NCBI GenBank assembly: GCA_020638795.1
Contig: JACKHW010000005.1
Location: 372,001 to 436,000, forward strand
From: Planctomycetota bacterium
GTDB taxonomy: Bacteria; Planctomycetota; UBA1135; GCA-002748355
Reading direction: 5' to 3'
Length of the DNA: 64,000 nt
Position numbers and translations under genes: made by a program
Shown: positions 43,635 through 53,696 of the stretch, piece after piece
Layout: the number at the start of each line of letters is the position of its first letter
Numbering within the stretch: the first letter of the stretch is position 1
The notes under the pieces: model-generated
Seen by the model: only the letters and a program-made list of their open reading frames with translations
What the model was told of the DNA's origin: nothing
Database searches by the model: none

Positions 43635-44213
43635 ATGCATCGTCGTCATCAGACCGAAAAGTGCCCGCCTCAAGGTCCTGCTGCATCGGATCACGAGCCC
43701 CACGATCGTCTGGGTCGTTGTCGCGATGACGTTCTCGCGCGAGTTCGATCACTGATGGGTCGACAAGCGCGGCGCATCGCGGAATCGGGCGACTTCGTGC
43801 AGCACGCCTACTCCGAAATCCTCGAGAAACAACTCGAAGTGCAAGATGACGAGCACTTGGTCAAACTCGCGACGCGCATCGCTCACAATCGCATTCGGGA
43901 TGCTCTACGTCGCAATCGCGAAGTCGTCGGTGGCGACTTGTCGGATTCTCTAGCGGCTAGTGAACCAGGCAGCCCCGATCCAACGCCTTCTGTGGAAGTC
44001 TGTCGACGAGAGAGTCTCGAAGAGCTCATCGGCTCGCTCGAGACCCTACCACTCGAATACCGCAGAGTCCTCGAACTGAGGTCGGTCGACGGCATGGCCT
44101 TCGATGCAGTCGCCGAAGCCATGGGCCGGAGCCCGAACGCAGTTCAGAAACTCCATCAACGCGCCATGATCGCTCTCGGGGCGGCGCTGCGTCGCCAGAA
44201 CTCGGCTCAATAG
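43635..44213 (+). CDS. RNA polymerase sigma factor, ECF-like
   Basis: 192 residues. Region 2 is short and diverged (RIAESGDFVQHAYSEILEKQ, then RIAHNRIRDALRRNREV), while region 4 has LPLEYRRVLELRSVDGMAFD and MGRSPNAVQKLHQRAMIAL, a helix-turn-helix of the sigma-70 type. No anti-sigma gene lies next to it; small sigma factors of this sort are common in planctomycetes and are often linked to Ser/Thr kinases, and one is encoded 3 kb away. It diverges from the histidine kinase. Its last bases overlap the convergent secreted-protein gene by 7 bp. Confidence 0.85.
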   Translation: MHRRHQTEKCPPQGPAASDHEPHDRLGRCRDDVLARVRSLMGRQARRIAESGDFVQHAYSEILEKQLEVQDDEHLVKLATRIAHNRIRDALRRNREVVGGDLSDSLAASEPGSPDPTPSVEVCRRESLEELIGSLETLPLEYRRVLELRSVDGMAFDAVAEAMGRSPNAVQKLHQRAMIALGAALRRQNSAQ

Positions 44214-45739
44214 CCACCGATCTTGGTGTCGAGTCCGTTGGTGAGCACGAGCTTCGGATCGTGCGATGCGCCGAAGTCGATCACGAGGTACTGCGTGCGG
44301 ACGACTCCGCCGACCAAGTCGGGAATACACGGGACGGTCAATGGGAACGCGCTGGATCCCGAGGCAGACGTCAGCATTCCTTCGACCGATATCGGTATGA
44401 CGTACGCGCGGCAGGTACTCCACAGCGGAATGTCGAGCGGCACGACACCGAGAAGCAACGCGGCGGCAGAACTGCCGGCCGCATTCGTGAGATCCCAACT
44501 GAGCTGCTTCCCGAGTTCTGGAGTACCACTACCGCTGTGCACCGGAACCTTGTTGCCCGTCCCTGCACATCCACTGCCGACCGACATGAAGCTGCCGGCC
44601 TGGTAGGCCCCACCGATGTCGTAGGCGAACGCGTATTCACCGACCTGCGTGAAGTTGGACCCGATCAGCACGCTCGTCCCGTCGAGACCCATCGAACGAG
44701 CCTGTGCAGCCGGTTGCGGCAGATCGCTTCGACGCGTCGTCCACGTCGTGAGCTTCTTCGGATCATCGGGGTCATGAACGTACAGCGTGCCACTGCCGAT
44801 CGCGGTGATGGCCACGCGCCCTTCCGTGTTCGGGTTGCGGGACACGGCAACGTCGTGTCCCAGCGAGTGACCGTACACCCGGTTCCCTTCGACGAATCGA
44901 CTCGTTTGCTGCCATGTGCCCGTCGAATCTCGCAAGAAGCAGTACGCGGCTCCAGCTGTGTTTCCATCCCAAACGGCGCCGACCACCGCGATATCTCCGT
45001 GAATGTCGACGGCGCTCCCGAACCTGTCGGCTCCAGCGGCAGACGTCGTCAACACTTGCAGGGGGCTCCACTGGGTGAACGCGCGTTGCATGATGTAGAC
45101 CTCGCTCTTCGTCGAGTTCCCGATGATCGCTCGCTGGCCAGACACGCTGATGTGGGCACCGAAGTCGCCGATCTGCCCGGTCGGTTTGATCGCGTAGTAC
45201 TCCGAAATGGACGACTGGCTCGTCCACCCGCCCGCTGGACGTTCGTAAGCGAGCACGACGCCCAAGCGCTCGCTGCTGACGAGAATCGTGTTCCCCGAGA
45301 TCGCTACGGATTGCCCCATCCAGGTTCCGCTGGTGTAGGTGCGCGTGAGTTCGGCGAACTTCCATGTCGAGCCGACCTTCTCGACGACCCATGCGCGACC
45401 ATTCCCTCCGTTCGCACCGAACTCTCCCACGACGATCACGCCGTTCTCGACGGCGACACCGTTGCCGAAGCGGCCACTCTGAATCGGGAACGGACTTTCG
45501 AGCGTTCCAGCCGCCGTCCATGTGCCTGCTAGCCGCTCGTAGAGATGGACCCTGCCTGCTTTTCCCTGTCCATTGACGACAGCCTCGTCTTCCGACACGA
45601 CGGCGAGATCGCCAGACACGTCGCAGAAGTAGCCGTACGCCGCGCCACGCGGACCCGGAATTTGTTGCGGAGGACAAATCTGTGCTGCGAGCGCAGACGT
45701 CAGGATGCCTGTGAACAGTGCGAAACGGTGTGGGCCCAT
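44207..45739 (-). CDS. Secreted FG-GAP-like beta-propeller protein with C-terminal domain
   Basis: 510 residues from the ATG at 45739, with GAGGAG upstream and a signal peptide (LFTGILTSALAAQ). The N-terminal 380 residues are repeats of the type GDLAVVSEDEAVVNGQGKAG and VHLYERLAGTW, plus DIAVVGAVWDGNTAGAAY, matching integrin-like FG-GAP propeller blades. The last 130 residues are the recurrent C-terminal domain: GSGCAGTG, WSTCRAYVIP, LTVPCIPDLVGG and LTNGLDTKIGG. It is predicted to be extracellular. It is one of two adjacent secreted genes of this architecture. Confidence 0.87.
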   Translation of the reverse strand: MGPHRFALFTGILTSALAAQICPPQQIPGPRGAAYGYFCDVSGDLAVVSEDEAVVNGQGKAGRVHLYERLAGTWTAAGTLESPFPIQSGRFGNGVAVENGVIVVGEFGANGGNGRAWVVEKVGSTWKFAELTRTYTSGTWMGQSVAISGNTILVSSERLGVVLAYERPAGGWTSQSSISEYYAIKPTGQIGDFGAHISVSGQRAIIGNSTKSEVYIMQRAFTQWSPLQVLTTSAAGADRFGSAVDIHGDIAVVGAVWDGNTAGAAYCFLRDSTGTWQQTSRFVEGNRVYGHSLGHDVAVSRNPNTEGRVAITAIGSGTLYVHDPDDPKKLTTWTTRRSDLPQPAAQARSMGLDGTSVLIGSNFTQVGEYAFAYDIGGAYQAGSFMSVGSGCAGTGNKVPVHSGSGTPELGKQLSWDLTNAAGSSAAALLLGVVPLDIPLWSTCRAYVIPISVEGMLTSASGSSAFPLTVPCIPDLVGGVVRTQYLVIDFGASHDPKLVLTNGLDTKIGGY

Positions 45740-45884
45740 TGTGGGTTTTCTCCTCGAGGCGTCTTCGTACGTGTGACAGCGAAGGCTGTCTCGTAGCAGC
45801 GCGCGACTCGGCGGCGATCCGCCGCGAGAAATGAATTTCATTCGCTCCTCGTGAACGCCAGGGCGAACGATCGGTCATGCACGG

Positions 45885-47009
45885 CTACTTCTTCGAGCCA
45901 CCGATCAACACTTCGATACCATTCGTCAGCGGGAGCGGAACAGGCTCCATCGTCGCGAAGTCGACCGTCATGACTTGCGAGTACAGCGTGTTGCCGACCA
46001 GTGTCGGGTCGCACGGGATGGTAACCTTGATCGAACCCGCTCCGCTCGTGTCGGTCGCAAACGGGAAGAGGATCACCGCATCGGTGTACAGGTTGCAGTT
46101 CACCTGCTTGATACGCCAAAGCATGATCCCGGTAGGGAATTTGACCGCCCCGAGCCAGCACACGGCGAAAGCTTGGTTCGGTCCATCGGTGAGCTTCCAC
46201 TCGATGTTCCCGTTCGGGCGTGGATCCCCTGTCACGCTGTGGAGCGGAGTCTTGGTCGCACCTGGGCAGCTCGATCCGAACACCGTGATCTTGGAACCGA
46301 AGTCCTTGATTCTCGCATGGCTCGTGGAGACAGCCGCGGCATCGAGGCCACCATCCCAGATCCGAACTTCGTCGACACTTCCGCGGAATCCTTCGAACCA
46401 ACTCGCGCCGTTGAGATCGTTGCCAATACTGACCGGGTCGCTTCCGTACACGATGGGACCTGCAAACGGCGTCGGCTGAGGACTCGAGAGCTTGCCATCG
46501 ACGTAGAGCAAGAGCTGCCGGCCATCCCACACGCCGGTCAAGAAGTGCCACGTGTCATCATCGACGCGTGTCGTTCCACTCGTGAAGACCTGCGTCGTTG
46601 CGTCCCGACAGGACCACGATGGCAAGCCGTTCGGTGCCACGAACAGCACGTAACTGTCGTCCCCGTTCAAGACCTGCTTCCCGACGACCACGCGATATCC
46701 GCCCGTGAACGGACCGATGCGAATCCACGCTTCGACCGTCACACCGCGACCCGGACGCAACGACGTCGAATCTGGAACCTCGATGCGTGCATCGCCTGTC
46801 GGGAATTTCACACCACCGCAGACCCGTCCCTCCGTGAAGGCGGCTCCACCGGCAAGCGTTCCGTTGTTGTTGTTCCCGGATGCATCGATTGCGGTAGTTC
46901 CCGCGCCAGCTTCGAACGCGTATTCCGCCACGACGTTTTGCGCGAGCAGTGCCGGGGAGAGAGGCGTCGATGCGAGCGCTGCGAGGACGAAAGTACGGCG
47001 TCGACGCAC
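45885..47009 (-). CDS. Secreted LamG-type lectin-like protein with C-terminal domain
   Basis: 374 residues from a GTG at 47009, chosen for the AAGGAG seven bases upstream and for the signal peptide (FVLAALASTPLSPALLAQ). Residues about 30-225 form a laminin-G/concanavalin-like jelly roll: YAFEAGAGTTAIDASGNNNN, GVTVEAWIRIGPF, DDTWHFLTGVWDGRQLLLYV and GSVDEVRIWDGGL. The C-terminal domain follows: FGSSCPGATK, VNCNLYTD, TIPCDPTLVGN and LTNGIEVLIGG. It probably binds extracellular glycan. It lies 145 bp upstream of the FG-GAP-like gene, same strand. Confidence 0.88.
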   Translation of the reverse strand: MRRRRTFVLAALASTPLSPALLAQNVVAEYAFEAGAGTTAIDASGNNNNGTLAGGAAFTEGRVCGGVKFPTGDARIEVPDSTSLRPGRGVTVEAWIRIGPFTGGYRVVVGKQVLNGDDSYVLFVAPNGLPSWSCRDATTQVFTSGTTRVDDDTWHFLTGVWDGRQLLLYVDGKLSSPQPTPFAGPIVYGSDPVSIGNDLNGASWFEGFRGSVDEVRIWDGGLDAAAVSTSHARIKDFGSKITVFGSSCPGATKTPLHSVTGDPRPNGNIEWKLTDGPNQAFAVCWLGAVKFPTGIMLWRIKQVNCNLYTDAVILFPFATDTSGAGSIKVTIPCDPTLVGNTLYSQVMTVDFATMEPVPLPLTNGIEVLIGGSKK

Positions 47010-47249
47010 GATGTGACTCCTTGGTGGTTTTGTCTGATTTGTTCGGCAGTGCGCCGCCCAGGGCGACTCGATCCTCGCAACCCAGTGAGGATTTTCTTCC
47101 CAGATGGTCAACGGGGATGAGAACAACGGACTCGTTTATCCTTCGAGCGTTCGACAAAGCACGATCCGCCACGTGATCTCGGAAATTCGTCGGCTCGACC
47201 GATCTCGTGACACGGTGCGGCTCTCGTGACACGGCGCGAAAGCGAATCC

Positions 47250-50200
47250 ATGTCCACTGACTCCATCAGCTCCCGGTGGCACGATGCCGAGGCCTACGTG
47301 CTCGAACGCATCGCAGCTGCCGAGCAGCGCGGTAGCGAACTCAGGCTCGAGGACCTGCTCGCCGTACGGCCTGACCTCGCACGGCAGATCACACGCGCGT
47401 GGCATGACTACCGAGCCGGAGCGTCGGCACTCGGCGAGCGGACGATCGGAGACGCGCACGAAGATCTGCGCCTCCTCGACGGCCTCACGGATCGGTACGA
47501 AATCCTGCGCGAGTTGGATACGGGCGGCATGGGCTCGGTGCTCGAAGTCTGGGATCACGAGCTACGCCGAACGCTCGCGATGAAGATCGTGAGGAGGCAG
47601 GTCGACGGACTCGATTCCATCGTGTGGCAACGTCGCCAGTCTCGGCTCAAGAACGAAGCGCAAGTGCTCGGCCAACTCGTCCATCCCGGCATCGTCGCGG
47701 TTCACGACGTGGGCAAGCTGACGAGTGGCGAACATTACTTCACGATGCAACTCGTTCGCGGCAAGACGCTAGCCGCGATCCTCGACGAACGCCGTGAGAA
47801 TCGCGACTCCGGTGCGCTCACGACGATCGTCGGCATCTTGCGACGCGTGTGCGAGACCGTCGCCTACGCGCACAGCCGTGGTGTTCTGCACCGGGATTTG
47901 AAGCCGAGCAACATCATGGTCGGTGAGTTCGGTGAAACCTACGTGATGGACTGGGGCCTCGCACGTGCGAGCGACGACGCGCTTCGAAGCTGCGAAGCGG
48001 CATCACCGCAGCAGCCGAGTTCGAGACACGAGTCGGACCACGTTCGCACGGACCGCAGTGACACGTCGCACAGCGACTCCGGTTCTCCTTTGCAAACCAT
48101 GACGGGCGACGTCGTCGGCACACCGTCCTACATGGCACCCGAGCAGGCCGCTGGACGTGTCGAAGAAGTCGACCAACGCAGTGACGTCTATGGTGCCGGC
48201 GCGATCTTGTATCACGTGTTGACTGGTCATCGCCCGTATGACAACGGAGAGCGCATCTCCGGCCAGGTCGCTCTCCAGGCCGTCCTCTCGGGTCCGCCAC
48301 ACCCTATCCCGCGCGGCCGACACGGACCTCCACCGGAACTCTCCGCGATCTGCTCGCGGGCGATGTCTCGTGATTCGCACGATCGGTATCCGGCGATGAT
48401 GTCGATGGCCGAGGATCTCGGCGCTTATCTCGAGGGTCGTATCGTCCACGCGTACGGCGACGGTCGCTGGCTGGCATTCAAGAAGTGGTTGCTCCGCAAC
48501 CCGGCACTCGCGGCGGGCATCGCGATCGCGATCGTGAGCCTTGCTCTCGTCGGTGCCCTGGAGGTCCGTGCGAACCGCGCCTTGAGTGAACAAGCGAGCG
48601 CACTGCGTCGACGCGTCTACACGAACGCACTGACCTTCGCGCAACGGGCGTACGAGCGCTCGGATGCGATGGATATGACTGCGCGTCTGCATGAATGCGC
48701 ATCGGCAGATCGAGGTTGGGAATGGCACTACCTCGATAGATTGTCCGATCGCAGCGACGCGTGCCTGGAATTGCCGGGTATCAATCCCATCACGCTTTAC
48801 TTCGATCGGGCCGCTGCGCGCCTCATGACGGTCGGTAGAACGCCGAACTCGTTCGAATTCCAAGCGTTCGAGTGGCCATCCCTCGAACGTCTCCACGCTT
48901 GGAAGAAGGACGTCATCGCTCATCCGTTCGCGATCGACGCGGAATCGAAACGACTCTTCTGGTGGCACGGAGTCCTCGACCCGACGACGGGAGAAGAGCT
49001 CCATCGCGGAAACTGGAGCCAACGTTGGCCAGCTTTCGCATTCTCGCCCGATCGACGCAGCATCCTGATCTCACACAGCGGACGACTCGAACTTCGAGAC
49101 GCGAGTACTCGCGCAACATTGGCAGAACTGGATCGCGGATTCTTCGCGATGTCGATGCTCGCGTGGTCGCCGGATGGGAAACTAGCGTTTGCTGCATGTC
49201 GCGACTTCGACGACGACAAGCGCCGCGGCGGCACGGTTCGCGTGTACGACATGCGAACGCGTCAACGAACGCACGTCCTGCGCGGACACTCCTCGTGGGT
49301 GCAGAGCGTCGCCGCCGATCCGCACGGCGCTTGGCTTGCTTCTGGTGGCTGGAACGGCGAGGTTCGACTCTGGGACTTGCGCACCGGAGAACTGCGACGT
49401 GTGCTCGATCACGTCGGCAACGATCACGCGTACGTCGCCGTCAGCCCCGACGGGAACACGCTCTTGACGGCAGGGCGCTCGGGAATTCACGCTTGGGATA
49501 CGACGACGTGGCAACGGACGGAACAGCTGTTCGGTCACCACCACCCGGTAATGACGCCTGTCTTCGCCGACGATCGTACCGTGTTGTCGACGGCAGGACG
49601 CAACGGTCGTGGTATCCGCGTGTGGAACCTGGGCGCTTCGCACCGTTTGGACGAGATCGTGACCTCCGAACCCGACAGCACGCGAGCCGTCTCTGCCCTA
49701 CGCGGTAGCAATCGATTCGCCGTCACGTCGTCCGAGGGCACGATCGAGATCTGGGACGGCGCGACGCGCGAGAAGATCGGTGACACGCCAATTCCTTGCC
49801 GGCGTAGTTTCGTGACCTTCGATCCCGACGCGCAACGATGCTACGCCACGGACATGACGGGGACCGTTGCGGTCTGGGACACACGGACCTGGCGCCTCAT
49901 CATCGAGAGGAAGATCCATTCGGCGATCAGCCTTTCGATCGACGTGCGGCAGCGCGGTGATTTGGGTGTGACCGGCGACGTGCGGGGTCGTCTCGAGACT
50001 TGGGAGACGAAACAGCTGCGACCTCGATGGTCGATGCATATCGAAACGAACGGGCAGTCCGCCGCGATCACGCAGTGCTGTTTCACGAACGACGGAAACA
50101 AGATTCTGGTCGTCTCGGCAGACGGGCGGCTTCGAATTCTCGATGCCGACACGGGTCGACTCGAAGCGAACCGTACGCTGCCGGGCGGCAGCGAAGGCTG

Positions 50201-50537
50201 GACGCACGCGGACGTCATCGTGTCTCCAGTCGACAACCGTTTCGCGACACGCGTCCTCCACAACCCACGTTCCTGGATCGCGTTGTGGGACCTCGATGCG
50301 GACGAACCGCTCTGGAGCCGTGAGATCTCGGGACGACCGGTGTTCACGAGCGATGGGATCCGGGTGCTCGCGATCGGCGACTCGCTCGCCGTGCTCGATG
50401 CGAGCGACGGGCGCGTCTTGCTTCGACACGTCGTCGAACCAGCGACCGTCACGACCGCACCTTCGCGATGCGACAACGGCATCATCGTCTATGCGACGCG
50501 TACGGGGCTGCGCTTCCTCGATGGTCGGTCTCGCTGA
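47250..50537 (+). CDS. Membrane Ser/Thr protein kinase with WD40 repeats
   Basis: 1095 residues from the ATG at 47250; a GTG at 47226 is in frame. The kinase domain has LDTGGMGSVLEVWD (glycine loop), Lys112 in LAMKI, VLHRDLKPSN with Asp216, MDWGLAR (DWG in place of DFG) and SYMAPEQAAG. A polar Ser-rich insert follows DWG. One membrane helix spans about residues 419-438. The rest is a WD40-type propeller, e.g. RGHSSWVQSVAADPHGAWLA then GGWNGEVRLWDLRTGEL. An N-terminal cytoplasmic kinase with an exported propeller is inferred. Its substrate is unknown. Confidence 0.93.
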   Translation: MSTDSISSRWHDAEAYVLERIAAAEQRGSELRLEDLLAVRPDLARQITRAWHDYRAGASALGERTIGDAHEDLRLLDGLTDRYEILRELDTGGMGSVLEVWDHELRRTLAMKIVRRQVDGLDSIVWQRRQSRLKNEAQVLGQLVHPGIVAVHDVGKLTSGEHYFTMQLVRGKTLAAILDERRENRDSGALTTIVGILRRVCETVAYAHSRGVLHRDLKPSNIMVGEFGETYVMDWGLARASDDALRSCEAASPQQPSSRHESDHVRTDRSDTSHSDSGSPLQTMTGDVVGTPSYMAPEQAAGRVEEVDQRSDVYGAGAILYHVLTGHRPYDNGERISGQVALQAVLSGPPHPIPRGRHGPPPELSAICSRAMSRDSHDRYPAMMSMAEDLGAYLEGRIVHAYGDGRWLAFKKWLLRNPALAAGIAIAIVSLALVGALEVRANRALSEQASALRRRVYTNALTFAQRAYERSDAMDMTARLHECASADRGWEWHYLDRLSDRSDACLELPGINPITLYFDRAAARLMTVGRTPNSFEFQAFEWPSLERLHAWKKDVIAHPFAIDAESKRLFWWHGVLDPTTGEELHRGNWSQRWPAFAFSPDRRSILISHSGRLELRDASTRATLAELDRGFFAMSMLAWSPDGKLAFAACRDFDDDKRRGGTVRVYDMRTRQRTHVLRGHSSWVQSVAADPHGAWLASGGWNGEVRLWDLRTGELRRVLDHVGNDHAYVAVSPDGNTLLTAGRSGIHAWDTTTWQRTEQLFGHHHPVMTPVFADDRTVLSTAGRNGRGIRVWNLGASHRLDEIVTSEPDSTRAVSALRGSNRFAVTSSEGTIEIWDGATREKIGDTPIPCRRSFVTFDPDAQRCYATDMTGTVAVWDTRTWRLIIERKIHSAISLSIDVRQRGDLGVTGDVRGRLETWETKQLRPRWSMHIETNGQSAAITQCCFTNDGNKILVVSADGRLRILDADTGRLEANRTLPGGSEGWTHADVIVSPVDNRFATRVLHNPRSWIALWDLDADEPLWSREISGRPVFTSDGIRVLAIGDSLAVLDASDGRVLLRHVVEPATVTTAPSRCDNGIIVYATRTGLRFLDGRSR

Positions 50538-50546
50538 CCGCACGAA

Positions 50547-53500
50547 TCAGCCGTCGAGAGTCAACGCTTGCCAGCCGCCACTGGCGAACGTGCCGTCCTC
50601 GTTGACGACGAACACGAGGTACCGATTCCAGATCGTGGGATCGAAGCTGCCCTTTGGCGGCGGCTCTTGCAGCGTGCGCGCGAACGTCTCACGCACCCCG
50701 GGGGCGGCTGGCCCTCCGAGGAGCAGCGCGTATGTGAGCTTCGGTGCGGCTTCGACGGCAGTCTCGTAGATCGCGTGACCGGCCGAGCTCTTCTCGGAAG
50801 TCGGATGGATCGGCATGTCGAGAACCGACATCTTGTCGAACTGAGCGTGAGGTGGCGGCAACGTAGTGTCGTCCGTGAAGAAGAGCACGAGGCGCGCGCC
50901 AGGCCGAATGTCCCGCCCCGATACGCGGAAGCGACGCGGAGCTTCGTGACGCATGCGCATCGCGATCTTGGCGTCCTGGATCAATCCGTATTGCAGCGTT
51001 CGGAGTTCTCGCAGCGTAGGCGGTGTCGGCACGGGCTGTTTCGTATCGGACCACGCGCCGTCCCAGAAGAACGACATCGGATCTTGTCGTGCACCGGGCA
51101 TCCAGTTCTTGGTGAGTCTCGGGATATCGCGCCAGGCCACCATCGGCCGCATGACTTCGAGTCGGAGTGCGCTCGGAGCCGGTCCACTCGTTCTGTTCGC
51201 CTTGCCATGCGGTGACGCGAGTCTGCGGTCGTCTCCTAGCGGTACGGCTTCGATGACGAGTCGGTCTGCAGCACCGTTCAGTTTGGCGAGCATCGCGGCT
51301 CGAGGAACAACGCTGCCCGATGCTTCTTCGACCCAACGACCGCGCGTCGGATCGAACCACAGCCCGACCTCGATCGAGGACGCGCCGCGAACGAAAAGCC
51401 TGCCGGTCAGTCCCGAGTTTCCCTCGTTCACTTGCCGCTCGAGGAAATCGAAAGCTCCAGCGATCGCTCCGTGCTTCGCGATCGACGCATCGATCGTGAA
51501 CGACACGCCAACGATCGGTGCAACGCCGTGATCGAGTTCGCGCACGAACGTCGTGATCGCATCGAGCGGATCTTGCCGCCCTTGGAACTCGTGTCCGAAC
51601 ACGAACGTGTTGAAGTCGCTGATCGACCGCAGCGATCCCGAGTGCTCGGTTCCGAATTCGCCGATCGTCACCTTTCCCGGTGCGGTCGCGGTATTCTCGA
51701 GCACGCCTTCTTTCTGCTTGAGTCCACGCAACGTCGCGGTCTCGATCGGTTGATTGTTGGTGATGCCCGTGCGCGTGATGTGGTGATTGCTCCCGTCCGG
51801 CAACGTGTGGCATTGCACGCACGAGCGGCCGGCGAGGGCCGGTTCGTTGACGCGGGACGCGTCCGCGACCGGCTCGGTGTGGAAGAGCTTGAGCCCACGC
51901 GCACCGAGCGATCCGTCCTGCCGGTCGGGATCCCCGAACGTACCGCTGTAGCGCCGGTCCTTGGGCTGCTCGGGATTGGGCGGATAGTGAATCGAGTGCG
52001 CGAACTCCTCGAACTCGCGCATCGCGAGTTTCGAGATCCCGCGCTTCGGCTCGCTTGCACCACCGAGATTCGGCATGCCTTGAAGGTCGACGTAGGCCCC
52101 GTTGAACGCGAGGAAGTCCTGATCACCCCGCCAGTGATGCGGCACGGTCGAGAAGAACTTGCCTGAGCCAGGCGCGACTTCTCCCTGCACGAGTCCCTGC
52201 AGCGATTGCGTGACCATGAATCCCTTCGTCGCCGGATAGCTGGTCGCGCCTCGCACGCTTCCGTCGGTCACGCCATCGACGAGCTTCGAATCGAGTGGTT
52301 TCGGAGCCGTCGCATCACTGAGGTCCCAAGCGAGCCCGTCGTTGCGCCCATCGAGGTGACAACTCGCGCACGAGACGAAGCCAGAGCCCGAGAGATCGGT
52401 CGAGTATAGGAAGCGCTGTCCGCGCCGCACGTAGTCGGGCACGGGGTCGTTGGCGAGCGGCGCGAGTGCCGTGACTTTGTCGGTCTCCGGATCGATCGCG
52501 ACGATCGTCGCGTCGATTTTGTCGAACACGAAGAGGCGAGCTCCGGGGTCCTTGGGGTCCGACGGGTTGGCAGGTTTGAGCGCGATTCCTCGCGGACCGG
52601 CCATCTGCGACCGCGTGCCCGCGCGCAAGGGCACCGAGATCGTCGTGATCGTCCACTTGCTCGCATCCGCGTCGCGTGCATCGACGACACCGATCCGATC
52701 GCTGCCGAACGCGGCGACGTAGACCTTGAACACGTCTTGGCGTGGCTCGTAGATCTCGAGATCGTACGGGAGCCCGAGTGCGCGACTCTTGGCAACGACG
52801 GCACCGGTTGCATCTCGATGGAGATCGCGAGTCGCGACCTGGACCTGGGTCGTGCCGGGATTGTCGATCCGGTGGAGCTGCGCTTTGACGAATCCGGTCG
52901 GTGCCGCCGCGACTGCCGCTTGCCCACGGAGCGAGTTCTGCGCATCACCTCCGAGCGCCCAGAGCCGACCTTGGCTGTCCACGCGAAGGCTCGGTTTCTG
53001 TGTGCCGAGTCCGCCGAGCGACGAGAGCTGGCCGGTCTTGAGATCGACGCCCCACAGGTCGAAGTCGTGGAAGAACGAGTGCCCGCCGCCGAATCCGAGC
53101 ACGAAGAGCCTGTCGCCGACGCGTTGCACCGCGCGCGGTTCGCGGATGCCTTGGACCGGCTTCGTCCAATCGTCGACGAGGTCGATGCGCCCGAATCCAG
53201 GCAATGCCTCACGGAGTGTCGTGCTGTCGAAGACGCCGATCGCGCTCCACGTCGATAGTGTCACGAAGAGACTCTTCCCGTCCTGCGAACACTCGACGCC
53301 GGCGGGGCTGTCCCCGACCCACTCGGTGCGATCGAAGCGCGCTTCGAGGTTGCCGCCCTTCACCGCGAGTTCGATCCGCGTGATCGAGTCACCGATCGAG
53401 TTGGCAGTGTACGCGACCGACTGAACCGGCTCGAAGACGACCGACACCGGTTCGAGCCCCGTTCGCACGCGCGTCACGAAGCGCAACGTCGCCGCCTCGT

Positions 53501-53696
53501 AGATCTCGAGCGCCGAATCGGGCGTGTTGCACGCGAGCACGAAGTCGATGCCGTCCACTCGAGCGACCGCAATCGGGCGCACGAGCGGCGACTCGAAGTT
53601 GCAGACGTCGGTTCGCCCCTGGGATCGTCCGAAGGGCGACGAAACAGACACGGCGAAACAAGCCGCCAGCAGTGTCAGTGGAATACGTCGAGTCAT
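50547..53696 (-). CDS. Secreted YVTN-propeller protein with two c-type heme sites
   Basis: 1049 residues from the ATG at 53696, with a signal peptide (PLTLLAACFAVSVSSPFG). The N-terminal 430 residues show YVTN/NHL-type blades (TGLEPVSVVFEPVQSVAYTA, LFVTLSTWSAIGVFDSTTL). CASCH at about residue 443 and CVQCH at about 625 are heme c attachment motifs, so the protein is a periplasmic or surface cytochrome. The segment between resembles the di-heme peroxidase/MauG arrangement. The C-terminal 350 residues include a cell-wall-type beta domain. Electron partner is unknown. Divergent from the PQQ-type gene. Confidence 0.88.
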   Translation of the reverse strand: MTRRIPLTLLAACFAVSVSSPFGRSQGRTDVCNFESPLVRPIAVARVDGIDFVLACNTPDSALEIYEAATLRFVTRVRTGLEPVSVVFEPVQSVAYTANSIGDSITRIELAVKGGNLEARFDRTEWVGDSPAGVECSQDGKSLFVTLSTWSAIGVFDSTTLREALPGFGRIDLVDDWTKPVQGIREPRAVQRVGDRLFVLGFGGGHSFFHDFDLWGVDLKTGQLSSLGGLGTQKPSLRVDSQGRLWALGGDAQNSLRGQAAVAAAPTGFVKAQLHRIDNPGTTQVQVATRDLHRDATGAVVAKSRALGLPYDLEIYEPRQDVFKVYVAAFGSDRIGVVDARDADASKWTITTISVPLRAGTRSQMAGPRGIALKPANPSDPKDPGARLFVFDKIDATIVAIDPETDKVTALAPLANDPVPDYVRRGQRFLYSTDLSGSGFVSCASCHLDGRNDGLAWDLSDATAPKPLDSKLVDGVTDGSVRGATSYPATKGFMVTQSLQGLVQGEVAPGSGKFFSTVPHHWRGDQDFLAFNGAYVDLQGMPNLGGASEPKRGISKLAMREFEEFAHSIHYPPNPEQPKDRRYSGTFGDPDRQDGSLGARGLKLFHTEPVADASRVNEPALAGRSCVQCHTLPDGSNHHITRTGITNNQPIETATLRGLKQKEGVLENTATAPGKVTIGEFGTEHSGSLRSISDFNTFVFGHEFQGRQDPLDAITTFVRELDHGVAPIVGVSFTIDASIAKHGAIAGAFDFLERQVNEGNSGLTGRLFVRGASSIEVGLWFDPTRGRWVEEASGSVVPRAAMLAKLNGAADRLVIEAVPLGDDRRLASPHGKANRTSGPAPSALRLEVMRPMVAWRDIPRLTKNWMPGARQDPMSFFWDGAWSDTKQPVPTPPTLRELRTLQYGLIQDAKIAMRMRHEAPRRFRVSGRDIRPGARLVLFFTDDTTLPPPHAQFDKMSVLDMPIHPTSEKSSAGHAIYETAVEAAPKLTYALLLGGPAAPGVRETFARTLQEPPPKGSFDPTIWNRYLVFVVNEDGTFASGGWQALTLDG

